A DNA stretch of 8,621 nucleotides, taken from positions 1 to 8,621 of the forward strand of contig JALLOP010000062.1 in the NCBI GenBank assembly GCA_027718005.1, read 5' to 3'. The position numbers and the translations under genes were made by a program. The notes below the pieces were generated by a model. It saw nothing but the letters and a program-made list of their open reading frames with translations. It did not search any database and had not been told where the DNA came from. This stretch comes from Patescibacteria group bacterium AH-259-L07 (GTDB lineage Bacteria > Patescibacteriota > Patescibacteriia > UBA2591 > UBA6264). Numbering within the stretch: position 1 is the first letter of the stretch; the number at the start of each line of letters is the position of its first letter. Positions 1 to 6,801 of the stretch are shown here, in pieces.

Positions 1-380
1 GGCTCTAGATGTTCTACCTCTTCCCATGTAGAGATAACATTATGCCATTCTTTTATATTCATTCCGCGTCCTTTGATTTTATAAATTGTATTGCTCGTTT
101 TTAATTTAATTAAAACCTCATCAGTCGATCTATCAGATTGCAATGAATCATGCCATGAGCTTGCTATTACAAAAACAATTATCCCAACAACAAATAACAA
201 CACAATAGATAAAATAGGATTTTTATAATTAAATAAAATAATAAACTTTTTAAATTTCAAGCTTTGCTTAAAATTTAGCAATAAAATAATAAACTTTTTA
301 AATTTCAAGCTTTGCTTATAATTTAGCAATAAAATAATAAACTTTTTAAATTTCAAGCTTTGCTTATAATAAAATTTCAT
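1..380 (-). CDS. Membrane protein with triplicated N-terminal segment (partial, 3' end outside window)
   Basis: This reading frame is open from the ATG at 380-378 to the window edge, giving 126 complete codons without a stop. I do not recognise the family. Residues 5-20, 21-36 and 37-52 are three copies of a 16-residue unit with a basic half (KQSLKFKK) and a hydrophobic half (FIILLL). A clear transmembrane helix follows at about residues 54-73, then a polar region that probably lies outside the membrane. The start is well supported: it is 2 bp after the pcm stop and has an AAGGA ribosome site 6 nt upstream, so translation is probably coupled to pcm. Without two of the repeats the protein would start as an ordinary single-pass protein with a short basic N-terminus. 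The function is unknown; a faint resemblance of the region after the helix to MltG-like envelope proteins is too weak to use. Confidence 0.7.
   Translation of the reverse strand, partial: MKFYYKQSLKFKKFIILLLNYKQSLKFKKFIILLLNFKQSLKFKKFIILFNYKNPILSIVLLFVVGIIVFVIASSWHDSLQSDRSTDEVLIKLKTSNTIYKIKGRGMNIKEWHNVISTWEEVEHLE
225..368 (-). repeat. Three 48-bp tandem repeats, in frame within the membrane protein gene
   Basis: Three units lie at 321-368, 273-320 and 225-272. The first two in coding order are identical over 48 bp. The third differs in its first codon (TTT for TAT) and diverges in its last codons. The period is 16 codons, so the frame is kept. The core of each unit encodes KQSLKFKKFIIL. There are no spacers between units, which rules out a CRISPR array. 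Confidence 0.95.
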
Positions 381-382
381 TA

Positions 383-1018
383 TTAGTCCTTTTTATCACT
401 TACTAAGGGGACAAAAGCAAATCCGGGAAATTCCTGCCGCTTCAATTCATGTTTATCTACTTTTTCTATAAGTACAATATTTTGCATGTCTACTCCTTCA
501 GGAATCACAAGTTTTCCACCAATCTTTAACTGTTCACAAAGAGCCTTGGGGACTTTTGGCGCAGCTGCAGCAACATGAATCCTGTCAAACGGCGCTTTTT
601 CTTTTAATCCTTTTGAGCCATCAGCAGTAATAAAGACTGCTCGTTTTGATGCAACAAAATTATATTTACGCGTATTATCTTTGCCAAACTCTGTCAGTTC
701 CGAGATTCTTTCTAAAGCATATACGTTTCCCTTCTCTCCTGCAATCTCGGCTAACAGCGCAGTGGTCCATCCTGATCCACTCCCCACATCTAAAATAGTG
801 TGTCCCTTATGGGGGTCTAAAAGCTCCAACATAAACGCAACAGTCAACGGCTGAGAAATGGTTTGCCTATAGCCAATAGAAAGAGGATAATTTTGTTCTG
901 CCTCATGTTTTAATTCAGGAATTATAAAATCCTCGCGCTTGATACGCCGAAATGCAGAGATAATCTCAGGTGTTTTTAAATATCCTTGATTAATAAGTTG
1001 TTGAATTAAGCTTATCAT
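383..1018 (-). CDS. pcm: Protein-L-isoaspartate O-methyltransferase
   Basis: This enzyme methylates the side-chain carboxyl of L-isoaspartyl residues formed by ageing of Asn and Asp, using S-adenosylmethionine, which starts their repair. At 211 residues it has the usual length for the family. The family signature GYRQTISQPLTVAFMLELL lies at residues 49-67. The SAM-binding motif I ILDVGSGSGW is at 75-84. The post-motif strand IHVAAAAPKVPKAL at 147-160 is followed by QLKIGGKLVIPEG. The C-terminus has the typical FVPLV ending. The ATG overlaps the gyrA stop as ATGA, so translation is probably coupled to gyrA, and no independent ribosome site is visible. The start agrees with the usual N-terminal helix of the family. 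A general SAM methyltransferase is unlikely given the isoaspartate-specific TISQP motif. Confidence 0.93.
   Translation of the reverse strand: MISLIQQLINQGYLKTPEIISAFRRIKREDFIIPELKHEAEQNYPLSIGYRQTISQPLTVAFMLELLDPHKGHTILDVGSGSGWTTALLAEIAGEKGNVYALERISELTEFGKDNTRKYNFVASKRAVFITADGSKGLKEKAPFDRIHVAAAAPKVPKALCEQLKIGGKLVIPEGVDMQNIVLIEKVDKHELKRQEFPGFAFVPLVSDKKD
387..391 (-). promoter_or_regulatory. Shine-Dalgarno site AAGGA for the truncated membrane gene
   Basis: AAGGA on the minus strand lies 6 nt before the ATG at 380, inside the last codons of pcm. It is the only well-placed ribosome site I find ahead of any gene here, and it fixes the start of the repeat-bearing gene. Confidence 0.6.
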
Positions 1019-3522
1019 ATAAGGTTAAATGAACTTACTTTATCACTTTTTTGTTTAAATCTCATTAACTTTACCCCTTGTGTTGCGCGCCCCATGGTCG
1101 GAACGCTTTTAAGTGGCAAACGGATTATTTGTCCCAGGCGAGATACAAGCATAAGGTCACCAGAAATATACGACGGAAGATTTTTCTCACTTATCACAAT
1201 AGCACCAACAATTTTACCAACTTTATCAAATATATTAGCTGTTTTAATACCAAAACCTCCTCGTGTTTGCATTCGATAATGTTTAATTTCAGACATCTTG
1301 CCATATCCCTGCTCAGTAATAACGAGAAGCTTATACGTGTCCTGGGTCTTAAAAGATCCGGGGACAACGCCCATGCCAACAATAACATCATCTTTTTTTA
1401 ACTTCATGCCTCGAACCCCTGCCGCAACACGGCCCATGGACCGCAAATCCTTATCTTTAAATCGAATTGCTTGTCCTTCTGCAGAAACTAATACCAGCTC
1501 ATCTCTTTTATTTACTGGTTTAACCCAATTTAATACATCACCTCTCTTAAGTCTCAATGCGATAAGCCCTGATCGTCTTACGCTTTGAAATGCTTCAAGC
1601 GGCACTTTTTTAGTCACGCCATATTTTGTCACCATGACTAAATACTTATACTCCTTAAAATTAGAAACGGGTAAAATCACCGAAACTTTTTCATTTTGAG
1701 CTATTTCTAAAAAATTAACCAGCGCCTTTCCTTTTGCAGTCCGCGTTGCCTGCTCTATATCATATGCTTTTAATTGAAATACTCTTCCTTTGGTTGTAAA
1801 AAATAACAGGTTAGCATGCGTGGTTGTCGTAATCAAATGCAAGACCCTGTCTTCTTCTTTTATACTCAAGCCTGCCACGCCTTTTCCGCCACGAACTTGC
1901 GTTCGAAAACTTTTTGGAGATAATCGTTTAATATAGTTGTCGCGCGTAAGAATAATTACCGCTGGTTCATCAGAAATTAAATCTTCTTCTTTAAACTTTT
2001 CTACGCCGCTCTTTACCGCCTTAGTTCGACGTTCATCTCCATATTTTTCTTTTAGCTCTTTAAGCTCATGTTTGATTATTTGAAGCACCATTTTTGGCTG
2101 ATCTAAAATTTGTTTTAACTCACGTGCTAACTTTCTTTTTTCTTTTAATTCTTCTAATACTTTATTTCTGTCAGCATTTGCGAGTTGATGAAGCCGCATA
2201 TCTAAAATAGCGTCTGCCTGAACTTCGGTTAATTTATATTGTTTTAGTATGTTCGTTTTGGCATCCTGGCGATCTTTTGACTGCTTAATTAATTTGATAA
2301 CTGCATCAATGTGATCAATCGCTATTTTAAGCCCATTTAATATATGAATTCGTTGTTTTGTCACCCGTAAATTATATTCAGTTCTTCGCAATACCACTGT
2401 TTTCCGATGCTCTATATATTCTTCTAACATTGGTTTCAATCCAAGCACTTTTGGTTGAATCCCGTCCACTAATGATACCATGTTCATATGAAATGTTTGC
2501 TGAAGTTCGGTGAGTTTAAACAGTTGGTTTAATATTTTCTGCGGAATAGCTCCTTTTTTAAGTTCAAATACAATACGGGTGCCTTCTTTGCCAGACTCAT
2601 CGCGAATATCTTTAATGTCTTGCAGTTTTTTATCTCTTACCAAATCAGCAACCCGAGTCAAAAGCGATGTCTTATTGATAACATAAGGCAGCTCATGAAC
2701 TACAATCTGATACTGATCTTTTGCCTTCTCAACAATATCTGCTTTTGCGCGCACTGCAATTCCTCCCTTGCCTAAGGCATACGCACTTTTAATTGCTTCG
2801 AGATCAAAAATAATACCACCGGTTGGAAAATCAGGTCCTTGTATAAATTCAAATAAATCATCCATCTCTGCCTTAGGATGATCAATTAAATGAACAATGG
2901 CATCACATACTTCAATAAGATTATGCGGCGGAATATTGGTAGCCATACCAACCGCAATCCCCATTGAACCATTGAGTAATAAATTTGGCAGTTTTGCAGG
3001 TAAAACCTGCGGCTCCTCAACAGTAGCGTCGTAATTCGGCATAAAATTAACTGTTTCTTGTTCAATATCAGCAAGCATTTCTTCAGCCAATGGCGTTAAA
3101 CGCGCTTCCGTATAACGCATTTTCGCAGCTTTATCCTCGTTTGAGCCAAAATTCCCTTGCCCATCAATTAAGGGATAACGCAAGGAAAAATCTTGAGCCA
3201 TACGAACAAGTGAGTCATAAATCGCCTGATCTCCATGAGGATGATAGGCTCCCATACATCGACCAGTCACAGCAGCTGATTTTCTATACTTCGCGCTATG
3301 TTTAAGCCCCATCTCATGCATCGTATAGAGAATGCGGCGATGAACTGGTTTTAAGCCATCTCGGACATCAGGCAAAGCGCGGGTCACAATCACGCTCATG
3401 GCATAATCAATATATGAAACCTGGACCTCATCTTCAAGGCCTACGAGTTCAATAGTTTCCTCTATCTCATCGGCATCCTTATCTATCTGACGAGAATTAT
3501 TTTGTGATTTCTTCTTGGACAT
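1015..3522 (-). CDS. gyrA: DNA gyrase subunit A
   Basis: GyrA is the breakage-reunion subunit of gyrase, which acts with GyrB to introduce negative supercoils. The 835 residues cover both usual parts. The N-terminal domain begins with the typical DYAMSVIVTRALPDVRDG stretch and carries the catalytic Arg136-Tyr137 in MRYTEARL. The C-terminal beta-pinwheel (about 515-835) has repeated blade motifs such as RRSGLIALRL, TRGGFGIKT and MGRATQGVKLMRF. A GyrA box, QVRGGKG, at 542-548 separates it from ParC. Two oddities stand out. The position matching E. coli Ser83 is Gln99 (HPHGDQAIYD), and the loop before the catalytic Tyr (FGSNEDKAAKMRYTE) is one residue shorter than the common FGSIDGDxAAAMRYTE. 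There is no acidic C-terminal tail. The gene ends in TGA overlapping the pcm ATG. Its start has only a weak AAGG about 12 nt upstream. No gyrB is in the window. Confidence 0.96.
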   Translation of the reverse strand: MSKKKSQNNSRQIDKDADEIEETIELVGLEDEVQVSYIDYAMSVIVTRALPDVRDGLKPVHRRILYTMHEMGLKHSAKYRKSAAVTGRCMGAYHPHGDQAIYDSLVRMAQDFSLRYPLIDGQGNFGSNEDKAAKMRYTEARLTPLAEEMLADIEQETVNFMPNYDATVEEPQVLPAKLPNLLLNGSMGIAVGMATNIPPHNLIEVCDAIVHLIDHPKAEMDDLFEFIQGPDFPTGGIIFDLEAIKSAYALGKGGIAVRAKADIVEKAKDQYQIVVHELPYVINKTSLLTRVADLVRDKKLQDIKDIRDESGKEGTRIVFELKKGAIPQKILNQLFKLTELQQTFHMNMVSLVDGIQPKVLGLKPMLEEYIEHRKTVVLRRTEYNLRVTKQRIHILNGLKIAIDHIDAVIKLIKQSKDRQDAKTNILKQYKLTEVQADAILDMRLHQLANADRNKVLEELKEKRKLARELKQILDQPKMVLQIIKHELKELKEKYGDERRTKAVKSGVEKFKEEDLISDEPAVIILTRDNYIKRLSPKSFRTQVRGGKGVAGLSIKEEDRVLHLITTTTHANLLFFTTKGRVFQLKAYDIEQATRTAKGKALVNFLEIAQNEKVSVILPVSNFKEYKYLVMVTKYGVTKKVPLEAFQSVRRSGLIALRLKRGDVLNWVKPVNKRDELVLVSAEGQAIRFKDKDLRSMGRVAAGVRGMKLKKDDVIVGMGVVPGSFKTQDTYKLLVITEQGYGKMSEIKHYRMQTRGGFGIKTANIFDKVGKIVGAIVISEKNLPSYISGDLMLVSRLGQIIRLPLKSVPTMGRATQGVKLMRFKQKSDKVSSFNLI

Positions 3523-3556
3523 TTTGTAAGGTAACCTTGTAAATTTCGTTCGGGCG

Positions 3557-3585
3557 CAAAAGAAAAAAATTATTTTTTTCTTTTG
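3557..3585. repeat. Perfect 13-bp inverted repeat spanning the stop codon upstream of gyrA
   Basis: The arms CAAAAGAAAAAAA (3557-3569) and TTTTTTTCTTTTG (3573-3585) are perfectly complementary around a 3-nt centre, TTA. That centre is the TAA stop of the 97-residue gene on the minus strand. The stem is almost all A-U with one internal G-C pair and a closing C-G. It could act as a weak bidirectional terminator or attenuator before gyrA, but it lacks the GC-rich stem of a standard intrinsic terminator. Confidence 0.85.
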
Positions 3586-3863
3586 TCCCTCACTTCAATT
3601 TGTAATACTTTTTCTTTTAACTGATTCAATTCTTCTAAAGTTTTTGGCAAGGAAGAATCTGACGGATTGGGCGCCTGCAAGGCTTGTCCTGTTTCCTCAA
3701 AGCCCTTTACCACTTCAGAAGCCGCCTCTTTAATTGATTGTATAAACGAATCTGCACTTTGCTTTCCTTTCCAAAGGTAGTCCAGATTAAAAAACCATGT
3801 GATAAAAATAATAATGCCGATAATCCATGCCAAATACCAAGGAATTTTATCTTTATTAGGCAT
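3570..3863 (-). CDS. Small single-pass membrane protein, hypothetical
   Basis: I do not recognise this 97-residue protein. A short basic N-terminus (MPNKDK) leads into one transmembrane helix at about residues 8-26 (WYLAWIIGIIIFITWFF). The next stretch, 34-62, looks like an amphipathic helix (DSFIQSIKEAASEVVKGFEE). A Pro/Ser-rich linker at 64-73 follows, then a second charged helix, TLEELNQLKEKVLQIEV, at 75-91, possibly a coiled coil, and a basic tail. With the basic end before the helix, the positive-inside rule puts the N-terminus in the cytoplasm. It lies 47 bp before gyrA on the same strand and its stop codon sits in a perfect inverted repeat. Heavy charge, a normal start and an ordinary composition support a real gene. 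No catalytic motif is visible. Confidence 0.75.
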   Translation of the reverse strand: MPNKDKIPWYLAWIIGIIIFITWFFNLDYLWKGKQSADSFIQSIKEAASEVVKGFEETGQALQAPNPSDSSLPKTLEELNQLKEKVLQIEVRDKRKK

Positions 3864-3883
3864 AAACTCGCTTCGCTTAAACT

Positions 3884-3922
3884 TATGAACTTAAAAACTT
3901 AAGAACGTATGAACTTAAGAAC
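3884..3922. repeat. Intergenic direct repeats TATGAACTTA, 24 bp apart; dispersed motif
   Basis: TATGAACTTA occurs at 3884-3893 and 3908-3917, both within stretches rich in CTTAAG. The stretch 3888-3913 matches the reverse complement of 6105-6130 at 24 of 26 positions, and AACGTATGAAC (3904-3914) recurs exactly at 6781-6791. The same low-complexity family therefore marks three separate gene junctions. No function can be read from it. Confidence 0.75.
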
Positions 3923-3927
3923 AAATT

Positions 3928-3959
3928 GTTTTTCAGTTCTTTCGTTTTTCAGTTCTTTC
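3928..3959. repeat. 16-bp perfect tandem duplication in intergenic region
   Basis: GTTTTTCAGTTCTTTC occurs twice back to back (3928-3943 and 3944-3959), followed by a further partial start, GTTCC. It lies between the MBL-fold gene and the 97-residue membrane gene. It looks like slippage, and no promoter is obvious in it. Confidence 0.9.
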
Positions 3960-3962
3960 GTT

Positions 3963-3977
3963 CCGCACGGAGTGCGG
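3963..3977. other. GC-rich stem-loop directly after the MBL-fold gene stop
   Basis: CCGCAC-GGA-GTGCGG forms a perfect 6-bp stem with a 3-nt loop, directly against the stop codon (3980-3978) of the minus-strand gene. No T-run follows in either direction, so it is not a standard intrinsic terminator. It could protect a 3' end or cause pausing. Confidence 0.5.
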
Positions 3978-4604
3978 CTATCCTCCTGGTTCTAATACTA
4001 CAATCTTTGTTCCTTCACGCGGCAAAGATGATGCTTTTAATGAAAGCTTGCTTGCTTTTTCTACTTGTTTTTTCCCTACCTCTTTTAAAAATGACTCAAT
4101 TGAAAATAAATCAGTCCTAAGTTTAGGAATTTTAAAACATGATGGGATCGCTAGTTTTGGCTCAAGCGCGTTAATAATTTCAATCGCGCCCTTATTATTC
4201 ATTGCGGTTTTTCCTCCAACAGGGACAAATAAAACTTCTACACCATCTAATGCTTCAAGCTCTTCATCTGTAAGTGCTCTATTAATCTCACCCAGCGCAC
4301 CAAATTTAATCCCGCCGATCTCAAAATGGTATACAGTTAACGGCTCTTTATCCCGCGAAGATAATACACCATAGACAATAATATCTTGTATTTCATACTC
4401 GCCCGGCCCGCTCACTAAAAAACTTTTTTCTGATTTCTTTTTTTGAGTTTCTTCTATATCATCAGAGTCAGTCACTAAAATTACTGATGCCTTAAATTGA
4501 GGACCGCGTAATCCATATTTTTTTGGGCTATAGGGATCAAGTAATACTGTTCTTTGGCCCTCTTGTATTTTAAAACATGATTGCCCGTACCAATTTATTG
4601 TCAT
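3978..4604 (-). CDS. Metallo-beta-lactamase-fold protein lacking the zinc ligands
   Basis: The 208 residues follow the layout of the small UlaG-like/UPF0173-type MBL-fold hydrolases. These begin with a WxGxSCF strand (here NWYGQSCFKI, 4-13) and an LLDPY strand, and share GPGEYE (66-71) and VPVGG (127-131). The zinc motif HxHxDH expected after the ILVT strand is instead DSDDIE at 46-51. The later HLGD-like segment reads FGALGE (101-106), and the C-terminal IPxHYK-type histidine is Cys156 (IPSCFK). All the ligand sites I can align are therefore changed while the scaffold is intact, and the frame is open from end to end. Either this is a non-catalytic structural or binding paralogue, or it uses another site; hydrolase activity should not be assumed. 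It lies 33 bp after glgA. No Shine-Dalgarno site precedes the ATG. Confidence 0.82.
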   Translation of the reverse strand: MTINWYGQSCFKIQEGQRTVLLDPYSPKKYGLRGPQFKASVILVTDSDDIEETQKKKSEKSFLVSGPGEYEIQDIIVYGVLSSRDKEPLTVYHFEIGGIKFGALGEINRALTDEELEALDGVEVLFVPVGGKTAMNNKGAIEIINALEPKLAIPSCFKIPKLRTDLFSIESFLKEVGKKQVEKASKLSLKASSLPREGTKIVVLEPGG

Positions 4605-4637
4605 GGAAATATTTGAACATTAAAATTTTGAAACATA

Positions 4638-6101
4638 TTAGATTTGAAAAAGTTTTTTGTATAATTTTATATATTTTTGAGCTGATTTTTTCCATGAAAA
4701 ATCCTGCTTCATAGCATTGATCTGAATTTGACGCCATAATTTTTTTTGAGCATATATATCTAAAGCCCCCTTCAAGGTTGCGGCAAATTTATCCTTTCTA
4801 AAAATATCAAAACTAAATCCTGTCCCGGTAATGCCTTTAATTCTGCCAATTAAACCTTGTTTTATTTTTACATTTTCTACCGTATCAATAAGCCCACCGG
4901 TTGCTCGTACCACAGGAATAGTACCATAGCGCATTGCAATTAACTGTGACAAGCCGCATGGTTCAAAACGAGACGGCATTAAAAATATATCCGCACCAGC
5001 ATATATTTGTTGGGCTAAACGTGTATCAAACCGAATATATGCTGCTACGTGATCTGAATATTTTTGTGCACAGCGCCGGAGCATATTCTCATATTTTTTC
5101 TGCCCAGTACCCAAAAAAACAATTTGGCATCCCAAATCTACTATTCCATCAACTGCTGAAGCTAAAAGATCTATACCTTTTTGTATATCCAATCGGGTTA
5201 CCATACCGAGCAGTGGAATATTTTTGTCTTGTTTAAACCCGACCTTCTTTTGCAAATAAAGTTTATTCTCCACCTTATTGTTGAGTGTTTTAATTGAATA
5301 TTGTTTATGAATATACAGATCAGTTCCTGGATTAAATATATGCGTATCAATTCCATTGAGAATGCCATATATATCATCTGTTCGTTTTAAAATTTCTTGT
5401 TCTAGCCCGCGCGCAAAAGAATTTTGTGTTTTAATCTCTGTGGCATATTGAGAACTTACCGTAGTAATTGTATCAGCATTTAACATTGCCTGCTGAACAA
5501 TATTAAAATCCTTGCCATACAAGCCCTGTTTTGTTTGCTGTAATGATGGGATCTCATCGCCCGTAAGTCCTAAAAAGTCTAAACTCTGTTTATAATTCCA
5601 TTGGCCTTGGATAAGGAGATTGTGGATCGTAAATACCGTTTTAATAGAAAACTTTTTGATTTTAATAAGAAGCGGTATAATGCCTGTTTGCCAGTCATGA
5701 ACGTGAATAATATCTGGCTGCCAATCAATTTTCTCTAACAGCTCTACCGCTGCTTGTGAAAAAAATAAAAATCGAGCTATAGACGAAAATTCACTGACTT
5801 CTAAATATATATCGCCATTGGTTATATATGAGTCATTTTTAATAAGATATAGGGGGATGTGATCAAGTGTAGTCTGATATACTAAGACGGGCTCATCGCT
5901 TCCTTCAATCTTTATATTTATATCAGCAATTTTTTTTAAAGGATCCAAATTTTTTTCTTTTAAACTTTGATAAAACGGTAATATAATCCGTATATCATGC
6001 CCAAATTGCTTTATTTCTTTTGCTAAAGATCCGACTACATCAGCAAGTCCTCCTACTTTTATAAGTGGACTGCACTCAGATGCGGCAAATAATATTTTCA
6101 T
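4638..6101 (-). CDS. glgA: Glycogen/starch synthase, GT5 family
   Basis: GlgA extends alpha-1,4-glucan chains from a nucleotide-sugar donor, usually ADP-glucose, in the cytoplasm. The 487 residues are of normal length with two Rossmann domains (GT-B fold). The N-terminal signature KVGGLADVVGSL (15-26) carries the KxGGL motif. HVHDWQTG is at 133-140, and the acceptor-side strand TIHNLLIQG at 158-166. NGIDTHIFNP is at 249-258. The C-terminal domain has the donor-site Arg303 and Lys308 in TRLDIQKG, the FEPCGLSQL motif with Glu380 (379-387), and RATGGLIDTV (399-408). The donor could be ADP- or UDP-glucose; the sequence does not decide. It sits 14 bp after deoC in an apparent operon. No glgC or glgB is in the window. 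The ATG has no clear ribosome site. Confidence 0.95.
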   Translation of the reverse strand: MKILFAASECSPLIKVGGLADVVGSLAKEIKQFGHDIRIILPFYQSLKEKNLDPLKKIADINIKIEGSDEPVLVYQTTLDHIPLYLIKNDSYITNGDIYLEVSEFSSIARFLFFSQAAVELLEKIDWQPDIIHVHDWQTGIIPLLIKIKKFSIKTVFTIHNLLIQGQWNYKQSLDFLGLTGDEIPSLQQTKQGLYGKDFNIVQQAMLNADTITTVSSQYATEIKTQNSFARGLEQEILKRTDDIYGILNGIDTHIFNPGTDLYIHKQYSIKTLNNKVENKLYLQKKVGFKQDKNIPLLGMVTRLDIQKGIDLLASAVDGIVDLGCQIVFLGTGQKKYENMLRRCAQKYSDHVAAYIRFDTRLAQQIYAGADIFLMPSRFEPCGLSQLIAMRYGTIPVVRATGGLIDTVENVKIKQGLIGRIKGITGTGFSFDIFRKDKFAATLKGALDIYAQKKLWRQIQINAMKQDFSWKKSAQKYIKLYKKLFQI

Positions 6102-6104
6102 AGA

Positions 6105-6130
6105 TTCATTCGTTCTTAAATTTTTAAGTT
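6105..6130. repeat. Second copy of dispersed AT-rich junction motif (inverted)
   Basis: Read on the minus strand this matches 3888-3913 at 24 of 26 positions. It covers the deoC stop and most of the deoC-glgA gap. It contains the weak inverted repeat CTTAAA-AA-TTTAAG. Confidence 0.65.
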
Positions 6131-6775
6131 ACTCAGCTCTTTCATTATCTTCACACCATGACTTGTGCCAATACGATCAGCGCCTGCTTTAATCATTGAT
6201 ACAGCTTTTCTATAGGTATCTATCCCTCCTGACGCCTTAATACCTATCTGTTTCAATGTCTGAGAAAGTAATTGAACATCGCCTACGCGCACACCACGCG
6301 GCCCAAAGCCTGTACAGGTTTTTACAAAATGTGCCCCTGCTTCCTCTACAATTTGGGCAGCTTTTTTTATCTCATCGTGCGTTAAATATCCTGTCTCTAT
6401 AATCACTTTCACTTTTTTTCCTTGTACTGCCCGAACCACGGCATTAATATCATCATGTACATAATTATAATTTTTATCTTTAAACGCTTGTATATTCATA
6501 GTCATATCAACCTCATCAGCGCCATGACTCACTACTTTTTTTACTTCTATAACCTTGCTTTCGGTAGGTGATGATCCATGTGGAAATCCAACTACACAAA
6601 CAATAGCAATATTTGTTTTTAATAATTTTTTTTTCGCTAATGCAACGTGAATGGGGCTCACGCACACTGCATAAAAACTATATTTTTTTGCTTCCTGACA
6701 TAGTTTTTTAATATTTACTGTGGTTGCTGTTGGCCTCACATTGGTATGCTCAATATATTTTGTAATATCTTGCAT
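6116..6775 (-). CDS. deoC: Deoxyribose-phosphate aldolase
   Basis: DeoC is a class I aldolase that cleaves 2-deoxyribose-5-phosphate to acetaldehyde and glyceraldehyde-3-phosphate, feeding deoxynucleosides into glycolysis. The 219-residue TIM barrel has normal length. The Schiff-base lysine is Lys152 in FVKTCTGF (150-157), where Cys replaces the more common Ser of KTSTG. The second active-site lysine is Lys180 in KASGGI (180-185). The proton-relay Asp is Asp90 in DEVDMTMNI (87-95). VVGFPHG (61-67) and the phosphate-binding end RIGTSHGVKI (201-210) are present. The N-terminal IDHT motif reads IEHT. No active-site loss is seen, so it should be active. It lies 26 bp after the DAGK-like gene and 14 bp before glgA. 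The last codons and stop fall inside a dispersed AT-rich motif shared with 3888-3913. Confidence 0.96.
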   Translation of the reverse strand: MQDITKYIEHTNVRPTATTVNIKKLCQEAKKYSFYAVCVSPIHVALAKKKLLKTNIAIVCVVGFPHGSSPTESKVIEVKKVVSHGADEVDMTMNIQAFKDKNYNYVHDDINAVVRAVQGKKVKVIIETGYLTHDEIKKAAQIVEEAGAHFVKTCTGFGPRGVRVGDVQLLSQTLKQIGIKASGGIDTYRKAVSMIKAGADRIGTSHGVKIMKELSNLKI

Positions 6776-6801
6776 AAACTAACGTATGAACAATTTATTC
6801 T

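Noticed and set aside
225..368. CRISPR array
   Set aside because: The 48-bp units are directly tandem with no unique spacers and form an open coding frame.
1078..1401. Plus-strand open frames opposite gyrA (also 1094-1279, 1298-1588, 3090-3305)
   Set aside because: They lie fully inside the gyrA coding region, have no family features or promoters, and mirror its codon structure.
1015..3522. parC instead of gyrA
   Set aside because: A near-standard GyrA box and six-blade-type C-terminal motifs are present, which ParC lacks.
3926..4120. Plus-strand open frame across the 16-bp tandem repeat and the MBL gene end
   Set aside because: It starts in low-complexity intergenic repeats and runs antisense to the well-supported MBL-fold gene.
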